Both the position numbers and the translations under genes were made by a program. 64,000 nt of DNA from Oceanospirillum linum (GTDB taxonomy: Bacteria; Pseudomonadota; Gammaproteobacteria; Pseudomonadales; Halomonadaceae), in contig NZ_FXTS01000001.1 in NCBI RefSeq assembly GCF_900182785.1, positions 310,001 through 374,000 on the forward strand. Direction: 5' to 3'. Below are positions 42,448 to 51,367 of this stretch, one piece after another; the stretch's first letter is position 1; each line of letters opens with the position of its first letter. Below the pieces are notes generated by a model. That model saw only the letters and a list, made by a program, of their open reading frames with translations. It made no database searches and was not told the DNA's origin.

Positions 42448-43480
42448 GGTGTTTTCTCTTTAAAACAGTCAATAATTGATGATGTAGTGTTTCGATCAGG
42501 TCCGGCTTTATTCGGGCTTCAACATCCAAAGCCCAGTAGGTTTCTTCTGACCAGCTTCGACATTTCACCGCATCTTTTGCTGTCATCAGCACCACACGTC
42601 CATCCGGGACCTCATGATCTTTATAAATATGATGATCCGGGAAAGGATGACGCTCAATATGCAGCTCAAGCTCTTCCAGAGTCTGAAAAAAACGTTCCGG
42701 ATTACCAATCCCTGCCATAGCAAATGCTGGCCTGCGCTGGGATGTTTTGAAAGGAGGTCGCCCTGCAGAAAACGTTTCTCCGGTGCGTAGATTTCTCCAG
42801 TAACGAGGACTCAGCTTCATGGGATGCGCCTGAACACCTGCGATATCAAGGGGGCAGTTACTTCCATTCGCCAGTACCAGATCCACTTCTTTCAGGCGCT
42901 GTGCAGGCTCTCTTAAAGGGCCAACGGGCAGGCAGTGGCCATTACCTAAACCACGACTGGCATCAACAATCACCCACTCAATATCCCTTGGCAGACTCAA
43001 GTGCTGTAAGCCATCATCACTGATAATCAGGTTGCAGGCAGTATGCCCCGGAAAATTCTTCTGAAAAAACGTCGTATCAAGCAGAGCCCGAGCAGCCCGA
43101 TAGCGGTCCTGGTCGACAACAACCGGGCTATCGGTCTGAGCTGCAAGCATCACAGGCTCATCCCCAACGTCGGCTGCATCACTTTCAGCGGTAACGGCGA
43201 CCGGCCCAGAGAGCTTCTTGCCACCATACCCCCTGCTAATCACCCCCGGATGCCATCCGTGATGCTGTAAAACCCGGCACAGCATAGACACCATGGGAGA
43301 CTTACCTGTCCCGCCCACACTTACATTACCCACCACAATCACCGGAACCGGCAGGGCTCGTTGTTGTGCCCGTTTCTTTGCTTGATCTTTACGCGCTAAA
43401 TAGCGGTAAACGACCTCAACCGGCCACAATAACAGGGGCCATTTGGCACCTGAATACCAAGCTTTTTCCAGTGCTTTCAT
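42440..43480 (-). CDS. lpxK: Tetraacyldisaccharide 4'-kinase
   Basis: A 346-residue membrane-associated kinase of lipid A synthesis. It has an N-terminal anchor (WPLLLWPVEVVYRYL) and the Walker A-like GNVSVGGTGKSPMVSMLC, then the dyad region IISDDGLQHLSLPRDIEWVIVDASRGLGNG. It phosphorylates the 4' position of the disaccharide precursor. It follows msbA, with only two bases between stop and start, and overlaps the YcaR-like gene. Confidence 0.94.
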   Translation of the reverse strand: MKALEKAWYSGAKWPLLLWPVEVVYRYLARKDQAKKRAQQRALPVPVIVVGNVSVGGTGKSPMVSMLCRVLQHHGWHPGVISRGYGGKKLSGPVAVTAESDAADVGDEPVMLAAQTDSPVVVDQDRYRAARALLDTTFFQKNFPGHTACNLIISDDGLQHLSLPRDIEWVIVDASRGLGNGHCLPVGPLREPAQRLKEVDLVLANGSNCPLDIAGVQAHPMKLSPRYWRNLRTGETFSAGRPPFKTSQRRPAFAMAGIGNPERFFQTLEELELHIERHPFPDHHIYKDHEVPDGRVVLMTAKDAVKCRSWSEETYWALDVEARIKPDLIETLHHQLLTVLKRKHHG

Positions 43481-43482
43481 GG

Positions 43483-45255
43483 TTAAGCCTCTTCGTCACT
43501 GAACTGCATGGAATGCAGCTGGGCATACGCCCCTCCTTTAGCCAGCAGCTCTTTATGGCTACCGGATTCAATAATTTCACCCTGCTCCATCACCATAATA
43601 ATATCGGCGTTTTCAATGGTAGAAAGGCGATGCGCAATCACAAACGTCGTACGGTTTTTCATAACTTCATCAAGCGCTTTCTGAATATAACGCTCAGATT
43701 CCGTATCCAGTGCCGACGTCGCTTCATCCAAAATAAGAATAGGCGCATCTTTCAGAATAGCCCGGGCTATGGCCAGGCGCTGACGCTGCCCACCAGATAA
43801 CAGAACGCCATTATCCCCAACCAGTGTATCCAGCCCGTCAGGAAGCTCCTCAATAAAGGACATCGCGTAAGCTGACTTAGCCGCAGCCTTTATCTGCTCC
43901 CGGGTTATGCCCGGCTGACCGTAAGCGATATTGTTAGCCACCGTATCGTTAAACAGTGTGACCTGCTGAGTGACCATGGATATCTGACGCCGCAGACTGG
44001 ACAACGTCACATTTTCCAGTGGCTGCCCATCAAAACAGATCCCACCTTCAACAGGTTCATAGAACCGGGGAATCAGGTTGATCAATGTTGATTTACCACT
44101 ACCGGAGCGCCCAACAATCGCAACAACCTGACCCGCATTAACATCAAAGTTGACGTCTTTCAGTACCTGCTTCTCAGTACCCGGGTAACGGAAGCCTACA
44201 TTTCTGAACGAAACATCACCTTTAATTTGAGACATGACGCCGGAACCATAATCAGGCTCATCGTCTTTATCATATTGCTCAAAAAGATCCTCCGCCGCCG
44301 CAACCCCTCTCTGAATCGCATTATTAACCTCTGTCAGCTGACGGATCGGCTTCGCCATAAGTGATGCAGCGGTAATAAAAGCGATAAACTCACCAGGAGT
44401 CATGCCCTGCATAATCTCCGGGTCCAGAGCCAGCCAAACCAAAGTCCCCATGGCAAAAGCAACAATCAGCTGAACAAGAGGAGTACTCAGGGCCCGGGTT
44501 GCTGCCATCTTAATAAACTGCTTGCGGTTAAGCTCGCTTGCTTTATTGAATCGCGAGCGCTCATATTCAGTGCCATCAAAGGTACGTACAACCCGATACC
44601 CGGTAATAGCCTCAGAAGCAACATGGGTCACATCCCCCATTGAGGTCTGAATCCTGCGACTGACCTTTCTGAAACGCTTGCTGGCCACACTGACCACCAA
44701 GCCAATCAGAGGTGTCATCGCAATAAAAATCAGTGTCAGCCGCCAATTGTTATAGAAGAGATAGAGCAGCAGCCCGAACACAAAAATGCCTTCACGAATA
44801 ACGACTGTAACGGCTTGAGAAGCAGCATTTGTGACCTGATCAATATTGAATGTCAGGCGTGAGATAAGGTGACCAGATGACTGACTATCAAAATATGACA
44901 CCGGGAGAGAAAGGTACTTATCAAATAGCTGACACCGTAGTTTGTGCACCACGCCACGAGCGACAATTTCCATGAAGTAGATCCCTAAAAAGCTACCCAC
45001 TCCCCTGGCCGCAAAAGCACTGACCATCAGAGTTGGAAATAACCACCGGAACTCCGAGTTTTGCTTTTCTATGGAATCAACCAGGTATTTCATCAGTTCG
45101 GCAAACGCTGTACTCGACGCTGCATAAATAATATAACCCAGAATACTTAAGGCAAATGCCCAGCTGTATGCCTTCACGTATTTTAGTAAGCGGAAATAAG
45201 AACTCGCCGCGCTTTTTGGCGAGTCTTCGAAAGGCGATATCTTTTGATCAGACAA
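43483..45255 (-). CDS. msbA: Lipid A export ABC transporter MsbA
   Basis: A 590-residue half-transporter. Six transmembrane helices occupy residues 30-320, followed by an ATPase with Walker A GRSGSGKST, signature LSGGQRQRLAIARA, Walker B ILILDEATSALD and the H-loop IAHRLSTI. It flips core lipid A across the inner membrane. Position before lpxK and next to exbBD follows the Pseudomonas pattern. It is the first LPS gene of this run, after a 77-base gap. Confidence 0.95.
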   Translation of the reverse strand: MSDQKISPFEDSPKSAASSYFRLLKYVKAYSWAFALSILGYIIYAASSTAFAELMKYLVDSIEKQNSEFRWLFPTLMVSAFAARGVGSFLGIYFMEIVARGVVHKLRCQLFDKYLSLPVSYFDSQSSGHLISRLTFNIDQVTNAASQAVTVVIREGIFVFGLLLYLFYNNWRLTLIFIAMTPLIGLVVSVASKRFRKVSRRIQTSMGDVTHVASEAITGYRVVRTFDGTEYERSRFNKASELNRKQFIKMAATRALSTPLVQLIVAFAMGTLVWLALDPEIMQGMTPGEFIAFITAASLMAKPIRQLTEVNNAIQRGVAAAEDLFEQYDKDDEPDYGSGVMSQIKGDVSFRNVGFRYPGTEKQVLKDVNFDVNAGQVVAIVGRSGSGKSTLINLIPRFYEPVEGGICFDGQPLENVTLSSLRRQISMVTQQVTLFNDTVANNIAYGQPGITREQIKAAAKSAYAMSFIEELPDGLDTLVGDNGVLLSGGQRQRLAIARAILKDAPILILDEATSALDTESERYIQKALDEVMKNRTTFVIAHRLSTIENADIIMVMEQGEIIESGSHKELLAKGGAYAQLHSMQFSDEEA

Positions 45256-45332
45256 GTGAAGCTACCTTATTAAAACGCTGTTTTTTTAATTAAAAATGCT
45301 GAGGTCTCGCCAGGAAGCGTTATGTTAACCAC

Positions 45333-45734
45333 TTATTGGGCAAACCGGGTCTGAAAACTGACCTGAGTCAGACCCGCACCCGCCAGGTCATCCAAAACCC
45401 GCGTTACCCGACCATGGCGAGCCCTTTCATCAGCAATCACAACCACCCGCCCTGAGGATGCCTGCCGCTTAAGGTAGTCAGCCAGGGCTGATGAGAGTTT
45501 TTCAACAGGTTTCCCATTCATCAAAATGGAACCTGTTTCAGGAACCTCAAGCCGAAGCGGTGCAGGTGTTTCAACAGCCTGGCCATGGCTTGTTTCCGGT
45601 AGCTGAAGCTCAAGTTCGCTACTCTGGTCAAACGTAGTGGAGACCATAAAAAAAATCAGTAGCAGAAAAACCACATCAATCAGGGGTGTCAGATTAAGGC
45701 TGACGGGCTCCGACTGGCGACGCTGAAATTTCAC
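45333..45734 (-). CDS. exbD: ExbD/TolR family biopolymer transport protein
   Basis: A 133-residue protein with a short cytoplasmic N-terminus, one transmembrane helix (VFLLLIFFMVSTTF) preceded by SLNLTPLIDVVF, whose Asp carries the proton-coupling role, and a small periplasmic domain. With ExbB it forms a proton-driven motor energising TonB or a similar system. No tonB lies nearby. The start overlaps the end of exbB by 4 bases. In Pseudomonas the same exbB-exbD-lpxK region exists. Confidence 0.92.
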   Translation of the reverse strand: MKFQRRQSEPVSLNLTPLIDVVFLLLIFFMVSTTFDQSSELELQLPETSHGQAVETPAPLRLEVPETGSILMNGKPVEKLSSALADYLKRQASSGRVVVIADERARHGRVTRVLDDLAGAGLTQVSFQTRFAQ

Positions 45735-46408
45735 GCAGGGATAACCTTTTCAGTCATATCACGTTGCATACGGGATCGCTCATCCAGGCCGGAAGACACT
45801 TTTGCCCGTTGACCATATAGCTCATCAACCAATTTGATTGACTCCTGCTCCAGATTAACAACCATATCCTGCACACGTCGTTCAAAAAAACGATGAAAAA
45901 GAACAGCCGGAATGGCAACCGACAGACCCGCAGCGGTTGTAACCAGTGCCTGAGAGATGCCACCAGCCAATGCCGGCGCTTTACCAGCCCCCTGCTCCAT
46001 AATGACGGCAAAGACATCAATCATACCTAGAACCGTTCCCAACAACCCCAGCAAAGGAGTAATCGCAGCAATGGAGCCCAGTAAGCTTAAGAAACGTTCA
46101 AGATCGTGCACAACGGCTGCTGCGGCCTCTTCTATGGACTCCTTCATAACAACCCGGCTGAACTCTAGATTGCGCAGCCCCGCTGCAAATAGAAAACCCA
46201 AGGGCGAACTCTGCTCCAGCTCATAAAGCTGAGTCGAGCTCATTGGCGCAGACAGGGCCTGACGAACCACTTGCTGACGCAGAGCAGAAGGTGCAATACG
46301 TTCCCGACGTAATACCCAAAACCGTTCCAGAATAATTGCCGCGGCAGCCACAGATGAGGCCAGAATCGGCAACATTAACCAGCCACCGGCAGAAAAAATG
46401 AGATCCAC
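45731..46408 (-). CDS. exbB: ExbB/TolQ/MotA family proton channel protein
   Basis: A 225-residue protein with three predicted transmembrane segments (VDLIFSAGGWLMLPILASS near the start, ITPLLGLLGTVLGMIDVFA and ALVTTAAGLSVAIPAVLF). The last two form the TolQ/ExbB channel. I prefer the GTG at 46408 because AAAGGA sits 6 bases upstream and the resulting start aligns with family members; an in-frame ATG exists at 46444. It works with ExbD, encoded just downstream with a 4-base overlap. Confidence 0.9.
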   Translation of the reverse strand: MDLIFSAGGWLMLPILASSVAAAAIILERFWVLRRERIAPSALRQQVVRQALSAPMSSTQLYELEQSSPLGFLFAAGLRNLEFSRVVMKESIEEAAAAVVHDLERFLSLLGSIAAITPLLGLLGTVLGMIDVFAVIMEQGAGKAPALAGGISQALVTTAAGLSVAIPAVLFHRFFERRVQDMVVNLEQESIKLVDELYGQRAKVSSGLDERSRMQRDMTEKVIPA

Positions 46409-46577
46409 GTTTTTTCCTTTGCTGAACAAGTGATTGTCTGTCATTCAAGCTGCAAGTGTACACCATTGTCAGGCTGGTCTGAACGCAAAACAATGACAGC
46501 AACAGCATTTCTCCCTCACCACGCCAGGCTCATCTGACAAATAAGCGCAACGGCCAGATCTTCAGCAGTATTCCGGC

Positions 46578-48938
46578 TCAATCAAGTTTTTGCCAGCGCC
46601 AGCGGAGCGGCTTCAATTCTCTGTTTGCCGTAAGCGTCCAATGACCGGAAAGGTCATCATCCTTCAGAAAGAGGGCTCCCAGATCCGCTGTATTGTATTC
46701 CCGGTAGATCTTTTCACTCGCCCCCATAGACTCCTGAGATCTGAGATAGGCGATCCGTTGCTGTACCTCTGGGGCAGGATGGCCATACCGGTTATTAAAC
46801 CCAGCCGAGTAAATAACCCCTTTAGGTCTGACCGCCGATAAAAATGCCAGGCTATTTCCTCCGGTACTGCCATGATGACTGGCAACCAGCCACTCGGCCT
46901 GCAGATTTTGCCCCGAAGCTAACAACCAGCTTTCTGCCTGTTGACCAATATCCCCTGTCAGAAGAATGCTTTTTTCCGGCTCACTGACCGACCAGACCTT
47001 CAGCACACAGGAGCGATCATTATCACTGCGCACAATAGCAGACAGCACTTCAGTCGAAACAGGCGGATATAGCACCTCAAACACGGTATCTTCCCACTGC
47101 CAAAGCTGCCCCTGGTGACAGTCGGTAACGTGCTTAACCGAGCCTAAGGCTGTCTTATCCAGCCTTTCCGGCTGCCCTGCCAAAATCTTCTCAGAAAACG
47201 GGGTTAACGCAGATAAACCGCCTGCATGATCATTATCACCATGGGAGATCACAAGCAGATCAATCTGTGCGGCTTCCGATGCCAGCAGTGGAGGTAAAAA
47301 GAGTGAAACCGGTTGAAAGCCTGAACGAAAAGATGGGCCGGTGTCATATATCAGCTGCTTGTCTGCAACCCGGATGCGCACTGCTAACCCTTGCCCTACA
47401 TCAAAAACCTCTACCCTGAAACCTTCCTTCCGATCCTTCTCGTGCTTAATATCTGCAACAAAATACAATCCGATACTAAGTATAACCAAGCTAACGCCCT
47501 GTCTGCCCGGTACCGCCGGAAACGCCCAGATCAGCGTCAGTAAAACCAATAATAACCCAGAGCCCAGGCCCAGTACTGGAGTCCCCCAGTTAAGCTCCAG
47601 CCCTAACAGCAAACATTGCCAGAACAGAAATTCCAGCATACCCAGTAAAGACTCAAGGGGAAGCACAGGCAAAATAGTCTGCAATAGTGCCAAGGGAAGT
47701 ATCAAAAGCGATACCAGAGGAATAGCAACCAGATTGACCAAACCGGATACCAGGTCCGGAGTATTCAACCAAAAGCTCTGTACCGGTAACAACCCCGCCA
47801 TCAGAACCAGCTGAACCCGGATAAACATGCCATGATGCCTGCCTCCGCTAATCACAATCAGCAACAGAAAAACAGCCCAGACACTGTAATAGAACCCGGG
47901 ACGGAGCAAGTAGAGCGGTTCATAAAGCAGAAGCAGCGTCACAGCAAAAAGAAGAACTCGCAGGGGGGACAAAAGAAAGCCACGGCTTCTAATAAAAATC
48001 ACCAGCAACGCCATTAAAAGCGCACGGGCTACTGCGACGCCAGGGGGCCAAATCAACAACATTGGGAATAACAGAATAACAGGGGCTGTCAGTAGAATAA
48101 CTCTCTGCCAATACTGGTCCAGGGGTAACACTCGCCTTATCAGCGAAAGGACAAACCAGCCTGCACCCAGTAAAACCCCTATATGCAAACCTGAAACCAC
48201 AACAAGATGAATTGTTCCGGTGGCCCGTAGCAGCTGCCAGTGATGGTCCGTCAGATACCGGCCATCCCCGGTCAGCAATGTTGATACCAGAGGCAAATCC
48301 TGATGATCCGCCCGCTCTGAAAAAACGGATCGCCATTGACTCAGTAATTGCGGCCAAAGATTAGCGTCAGACAGCCGCTGGCTATTCTGCTCACTGCGAA
48401 TATAACCCCGGGCCATAACACCGTTACCCAACTGCTGAATCCGATAACGACTTTGTCCTGGATTACTGAGCCCCCTGACAGGATATAAGCGCACAAGAAA
48501 CTGCCAGCGCTCCCCATCCCTGGCTTTAAATAATGACACCCTGTCTTCCGTCAAACCATGCAGATAACGATTAACCACCACACTGCCTTGAAAGGTGCAT
48601 CTTTCAGCTGTTTCATCCACCAACTGGCACCAATTAACCTTAAATCTCAGCTGTTGCTGGTCCGTTGAATCACGCATGACCTGTTCAACCCGTCCCTGAA
48701 TCAGCAGATCCTTCCCCGACAACGTCTGGGGCAGCGTTTGACTTAATAAAACAGCTAGATACACGTTTGTGTAAAGATACGCTAGAATCCCAACCCCTGT
48801 AGCAACAGATATAAGAGCAGGGCGGTTTCGGATTAATACCAGCGCTATAAAGGCCAGCATCAACAGGGCCTCAGCTGGTGGCCAGTCGAAAGCTACAATG
48901 CCCGCCAGCACACCTAAAATAACAACAATAAACCACAT
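46578..48938 (-). CDS. comEC: DNA internalisation protein ComEC/Rec2
   Basis: A 786-residue polytopic membrane protein for natural transformation. It has an N-terminal membrane start, a DUF4131-like region, the competence domain with HLVVVSGLHIGVLLGAG, eight or so transmembrane helices, and a C-terminal metallo-beta-lactamase-like domain with ISHGDNDHAGGL and VASHHGSTGGNSLAFL. ComEC imports single-stranded DNA across the inner membrane. It lies next to exbBD and the DUF2062 gene, a common neighbourhood. Confidence 0.95.
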   Translation of the reverse strand: MWFIVVILGVLAGIVAFDWPPAEALLMLAFIALVLIRNRPALISVATGVGILAYLYTNVYLAVLLSQTLPQTLSGKDLLIQGRVEQVMRDSTDQQQLRFKVNWCQLVDETAERCTFQGSVVVNRYLHGLTEDRVSLFKARDGERWQFLVRLYPVRGLSNPGQSRYRIQQLGNGVMARGYIRSEQNSQRLSDANLWPQLLSQWRSVFSERADHQDLPLVSTLLTGDGRYLTDHHWQLLRATGTIHLVVVSGLHIGVLLGAGWFVLSLIRRVLPLDQYWQRVILLTAPVILLFPMLLIWPPGVAVARALLMALLVIFIRSRGFLLSPLRVLLFAVTLLLLYEPLYLLRPGFYYSVWAVFLLLIVISGGRHHGMFIRVQLVLMAGLLPVQSFWLNTPDLVSGLVNLVAIPLVSLLILPLALLQTILPVLPLESLLGMLEFLFWQCLLLGLELNWGTPVLGLGSGLLLVLLTLIWAFPAVPGRQGVSLVILSIGLYFVADIKHEKDRKEGFRVEVFDVGQGLAVRIRVADKQLIYDTGPSFRSGFQPVSLFLPPLLASEAAQIDLLVISHGDNDHAGGLSALTPFSEKILAGQPERLDKTALGSVKHVTDCHQGQLWQWEDTVFEVLYPPVSTEVLSAIVRSDNDRSCVLKVWSVSEPEKSILLTGDIGQQAESWLLASGQNLQAEWLVASHHGSTGGNSLAFLSAVRPKGVIYSAGFNNRYGHPAPEVQQRIAYLRSQESMGASEKIYREYNTADLGALFLKDDDLSGHWTLTANRELKPLRWRWQKLD

Positions 48939-49040
48939 CGACCTGACCTCCTGTCCGGATGATGTTTTTTTTGACCTTAATCCCTAGTGACAAGGTCGAA
49001 TATGTGGATAATGATCCGCTCTCAGAAGGTGACCAAAGAC

Positions 49041-49592
49041 ATGCCAAGACGAATCATCAAGAAATACATGCCCGACCCCAAAAAGCTACAGGAACAGAAA
49101 TCTCTACGCTTTCTTGGCAAGCTTCTTGACGATCCCGGCCTTTTACATCTGACCCGGCGCTCTGTTGCCACTGCTTTCATGGTAGGCATTTTTTGTGCTT
49201 TTATTCCAGTTCCTTTTCAAATGGTTCTGGCCGCCGCCGGAGCTATGTTACTGCACTGTAACCTGCCAATTTCCGTAGGCCTTGTATGGATTACCAACCC
49301 GGTCACAATGCCGGTAATGTTCTATGGCACATACTTGGTTGGCGCATGGATTCTGGGCGTTGAGGCTAAGCCGATGCCTGATGAGCTAACCCTGGAATGG
49401 CTTGGCCAACTTTTGAACGATGCCTGGATACCGCTTTACCTCGGCTCCGTTATCATCGGCATTATGATGGCCATTCTCAGTAATATCGGCATACGCCTGC
49501 TTTGGCGCTGGCATGTCAGTAAAAGCTGGAACCGCCGCAAGAGACGCATGCTTATTCTGCCAGAGAAGAAGCAGGATATAGACGAAGAATAA
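49041..49592 (+). CDS. DUF2062 family membrane protein
   Basis: A 183-residue protein with the DUF2062 pattern: PRRIIKKYMPDPKKLQEQKSLRFLGKLLDDPGLLHLTRRSVATAFMVGIFCAFIPVPFQM, followed by ITNPVTMPVMFYGTYLVG. Three or four hydrophobic segments suggest an inner-membrane protein. The family is widespread and lacks a proven activity. The frame is open further upstream, but ATG at 49041 has AGGTGA 8 bases before it and fits the family. It is divergent from comEC and converges with pldA. Confidence 0.88.
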   Translation: MPRRIIKKYMPDPKKLQEQKSLRFLGKLLDDPGLLHLTRRSVATAFMVGIFCAFIPVPFQMVLAAAGAMLLHCNLPISVGLVWITNPVTMPVMFYGTYLVGAWILGVEAKPMPDELTLEWLGQLLNDAWIPLYLGSVIIGIMMAILSNIGIRLLWRWHVSKSWNRRKRRMLILPEKKQDIDEE

Positions 49593-49619
49593 ACCTTCGG
49601 GCAAAACCAGATAGGATTG

Positions 49620-49635
49620 CCGATACGTTTATCGG
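49620..49635. other. small hairpin between DUF2062 and pldA genes
   Basis: CCGATA (49620-49625) pairs with TATCGG (49630-49635) around loop CGTT, between two convergent stop codons. Only a short T-rich stretch follows, so it is a weak terminator candidate. Confidence 0.35.
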
Positions 49636-49647
49636 GGGCTGCTTTTG

Positions 49648-50661
49648 CTACAAAATATCATTAATCGAAATTCCCAATCCAACACGATGAGTGTATTTAT
49701 CGTAGTCTGCTAATGTATCACCATAGCCTGTGCGCATGAGCAAGTACCCCTTATAGCGCTCTCCTGCCAATGGGAAGCTCCAGCTAAACTGCATATTCCC
49801 CCGCGAGAAATCACTGTCGGTATGATTGCGCATACGGAAGGTCAATACGTGACTGGACTTCGTGTATGCCATGCCCAGCTCGCTGATTCCGACGTAGTTT
49901 TTGATATCCGGATTATCATCCTCTGATGCAGGCTCAGGAATGCGGAACCAGCGTTTAAACGCAATGCCCCAGTCGCCACTGGCAAAAAAGACCTCTGCAA
50001 ACAACCGGTTCCAGCTACGGGAAAAATCTCCGCCCTGACCATTCGACTGGTGATTAATGCCCAGAGTAAAGCCTTCCAGTTTAAGCTCTTTCAATAAGGA
50101 CTGGTTCAGGCTTACGCCATAAATCAATTCAGGCTCGTACATGGTCTCCCGGAAAGGAGCTGACTGCTCGTATAGCTGCCAATAAGATTGCTGAGTATAG
50201 GCTGCCATCAGCGCATCATTCTCTGTAAAAAGCCCGGTATCAATAGGGAATTTCAGACTGATCTGGAACTGTGCTTCTACGGGCCCATATTCTGCCCCCC
50301 GGAAGCCGGCAGATTTCTGGTAGCCACTGTAATAACTGACCGGCAAAAAATAGTTGGCCTTATAAGGCAGAAAAACCAAAGGGTCATCCGCCAGTTTTAT
50401 TTCACGTTCTGCCCGCTTCCGCAGGGCAGATGGTGGATTAAACAGTGCCTTAGCAGTATTTTCCATCTTATCCGCCATTAACAGGCGTTCCTGTTCATCC
50501 GGTGCAAGTGGAACAGATTTTTCACCGGAAGGCAGACCAGTGCCTTGCTCGGACTGAACAAGCTGAACATCCTGTGTAGAACGGGTTTCCGAGAAAGAGG
50601 TACCAGCAACAGCAAGCCCCAGCAGGCCAATCAGGGCCCTGAGGCTTCCGATAACGTTCAT
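49648..50661 (-). CDS. pldA: Outer-membrane phospholipase A (OMPLA)
   Basis: A 337-residue outer-membrane phospholipase. A signal peptide (LRALIGLLGLAVAGTSFS) precedes a mature part with beta-barrel strands and the active-site block INHQSNGQGGDFSRSWNRL, carrying the His-Ser-Asn set of PldA (His and Ser in NHQSNG, Asn in SWNR). The C-terminal end GLGISINDIL fits an outer-membrane strand. It hydrolyses misplaced phospholipids in the outer leaflet. It starts one base after the lolD stop, so it is cotranscribed with the Lol exporter, where lolE often lies in relatives. Confidence 0.92.
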   Translation of the reverse strand: MNVIGSLRALIGLLGLAVAGTSFSETRSTQDVQLVQSEQGTGLPSGEKSVPLAPDEQERLLMADKMENTAKALFNPPSALRKRAEREIKLADDPLVFLPYKANYFLPVSYYSGYQKSAGFRGAEYGPVEAQFQISLKFPIDTGLFTENDALMAAYTQQSYWQLYEQSAPFRETMYEPELIYGVSLNQSLLKELKLEGFTLGINHQSNGQGGDFSRSWNRLFAEVFFASGDWGIAFKRWFRIPEPASEDDNPDIKNYVGISELGMAYTKSSHVLTFRMRNHTDSDFSRGNMQFSWSFPLAGERYKGYLLMRTGYGDTLADYDKYTHRVGLGISINDIL

Positions 50662-50662
50662 C

Positions 50663-51367
50663 TCAGATGATCTCCGCAGATTCAGTCTGTTCAACCAACT
50701 GCCCCTGATCCAGCTTGAGCACGCGATCCATCCGCTGCGCCAGCGCCATATCGTGGGTTACCGTGATAAAGCAGGTCTGATGCTCTTTACCGATCTCCAG
50801 CATCAGCTGATTCACAGACTCTGCGGTATTCGGGTCCAGATTGCCGGTGGGCTCGTCCAGTAGCACACAGGCTGGCTCCCCTACCAGGGCACGGGCAATC
50901 GCTACCCTCTGACGCTCACCACCTGATAACTCTGACGGTTTATGATCAACACGATGCCCAAGGCCAACACGCTCCAACAGAGCCATCGCACGAGGCAGAA
51001 CTACCCTACGCTTATCACCCCGAATCAGCAGCGGCATCAGCACATTTTCCAGCGCGGTAAATTCCGGCAGCAGATGGTGCAGCTGATAGACAAAACCGAG
51101 ACTTCGGTTACGGAACAGCCCCAGTTCAGCATCAGTGAGCTTAGCCAGGGCTTTACCATCAATGGTCACATCACCGGAAGTTGGTTTATCCAGCCCGCCC
51201 AATAAATGCAGCAGAGTGGTTTTACCGGAACCGGAGCTGCCCACAATAGCGATACGCTCACCGCGAAAAGCACTAAAATTCAGCTGCTGTAACACCTGAA
51301 CTTTCTCTGGCCCGTTCACATATTCCATCGACAGGTCGACACACTCCAGCACAGGTTGATTACTCAT
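50663..51367 (-). CDS. lolD: Lipoprotein-releasing ABC transporter ATPase LolD
   Basis: A 234-residue ATPase. Walker A is GSSGSGKTTLLHLLGGLD, the Lol-specific LFRNRSLGFVYQLHHLLPEFTALENV follows, then LSGGERQRVAIARA and VLLDEPTGNLDPNTA. It powers the release of lipoproteins from the inner membrane to LolA. Its start overlaps the end of the upstream permease gene by 8 bases. Confidence 0.95.
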   Translation of the reverse strand: MSNQPVLECVDLSMEYVNGPEKVQVLQQLNFSAFRGERIAIVGSSGSGKTTLLHLLGGLDKPTSGDVTIDGKALAKLTDAELGLFRNRSLGFVYQLHHLLPEFTALENVLMPLLIRGDKRRVVLPRAMALLERVGLGHRVDHKPSELSGGERQRVAIARALVGEPACVLLDEPTGNLDPNTAESVNQLMLEIGKEHQTCFITVTHDMALAQRMDRVLKLDQGQLVEQTESAEII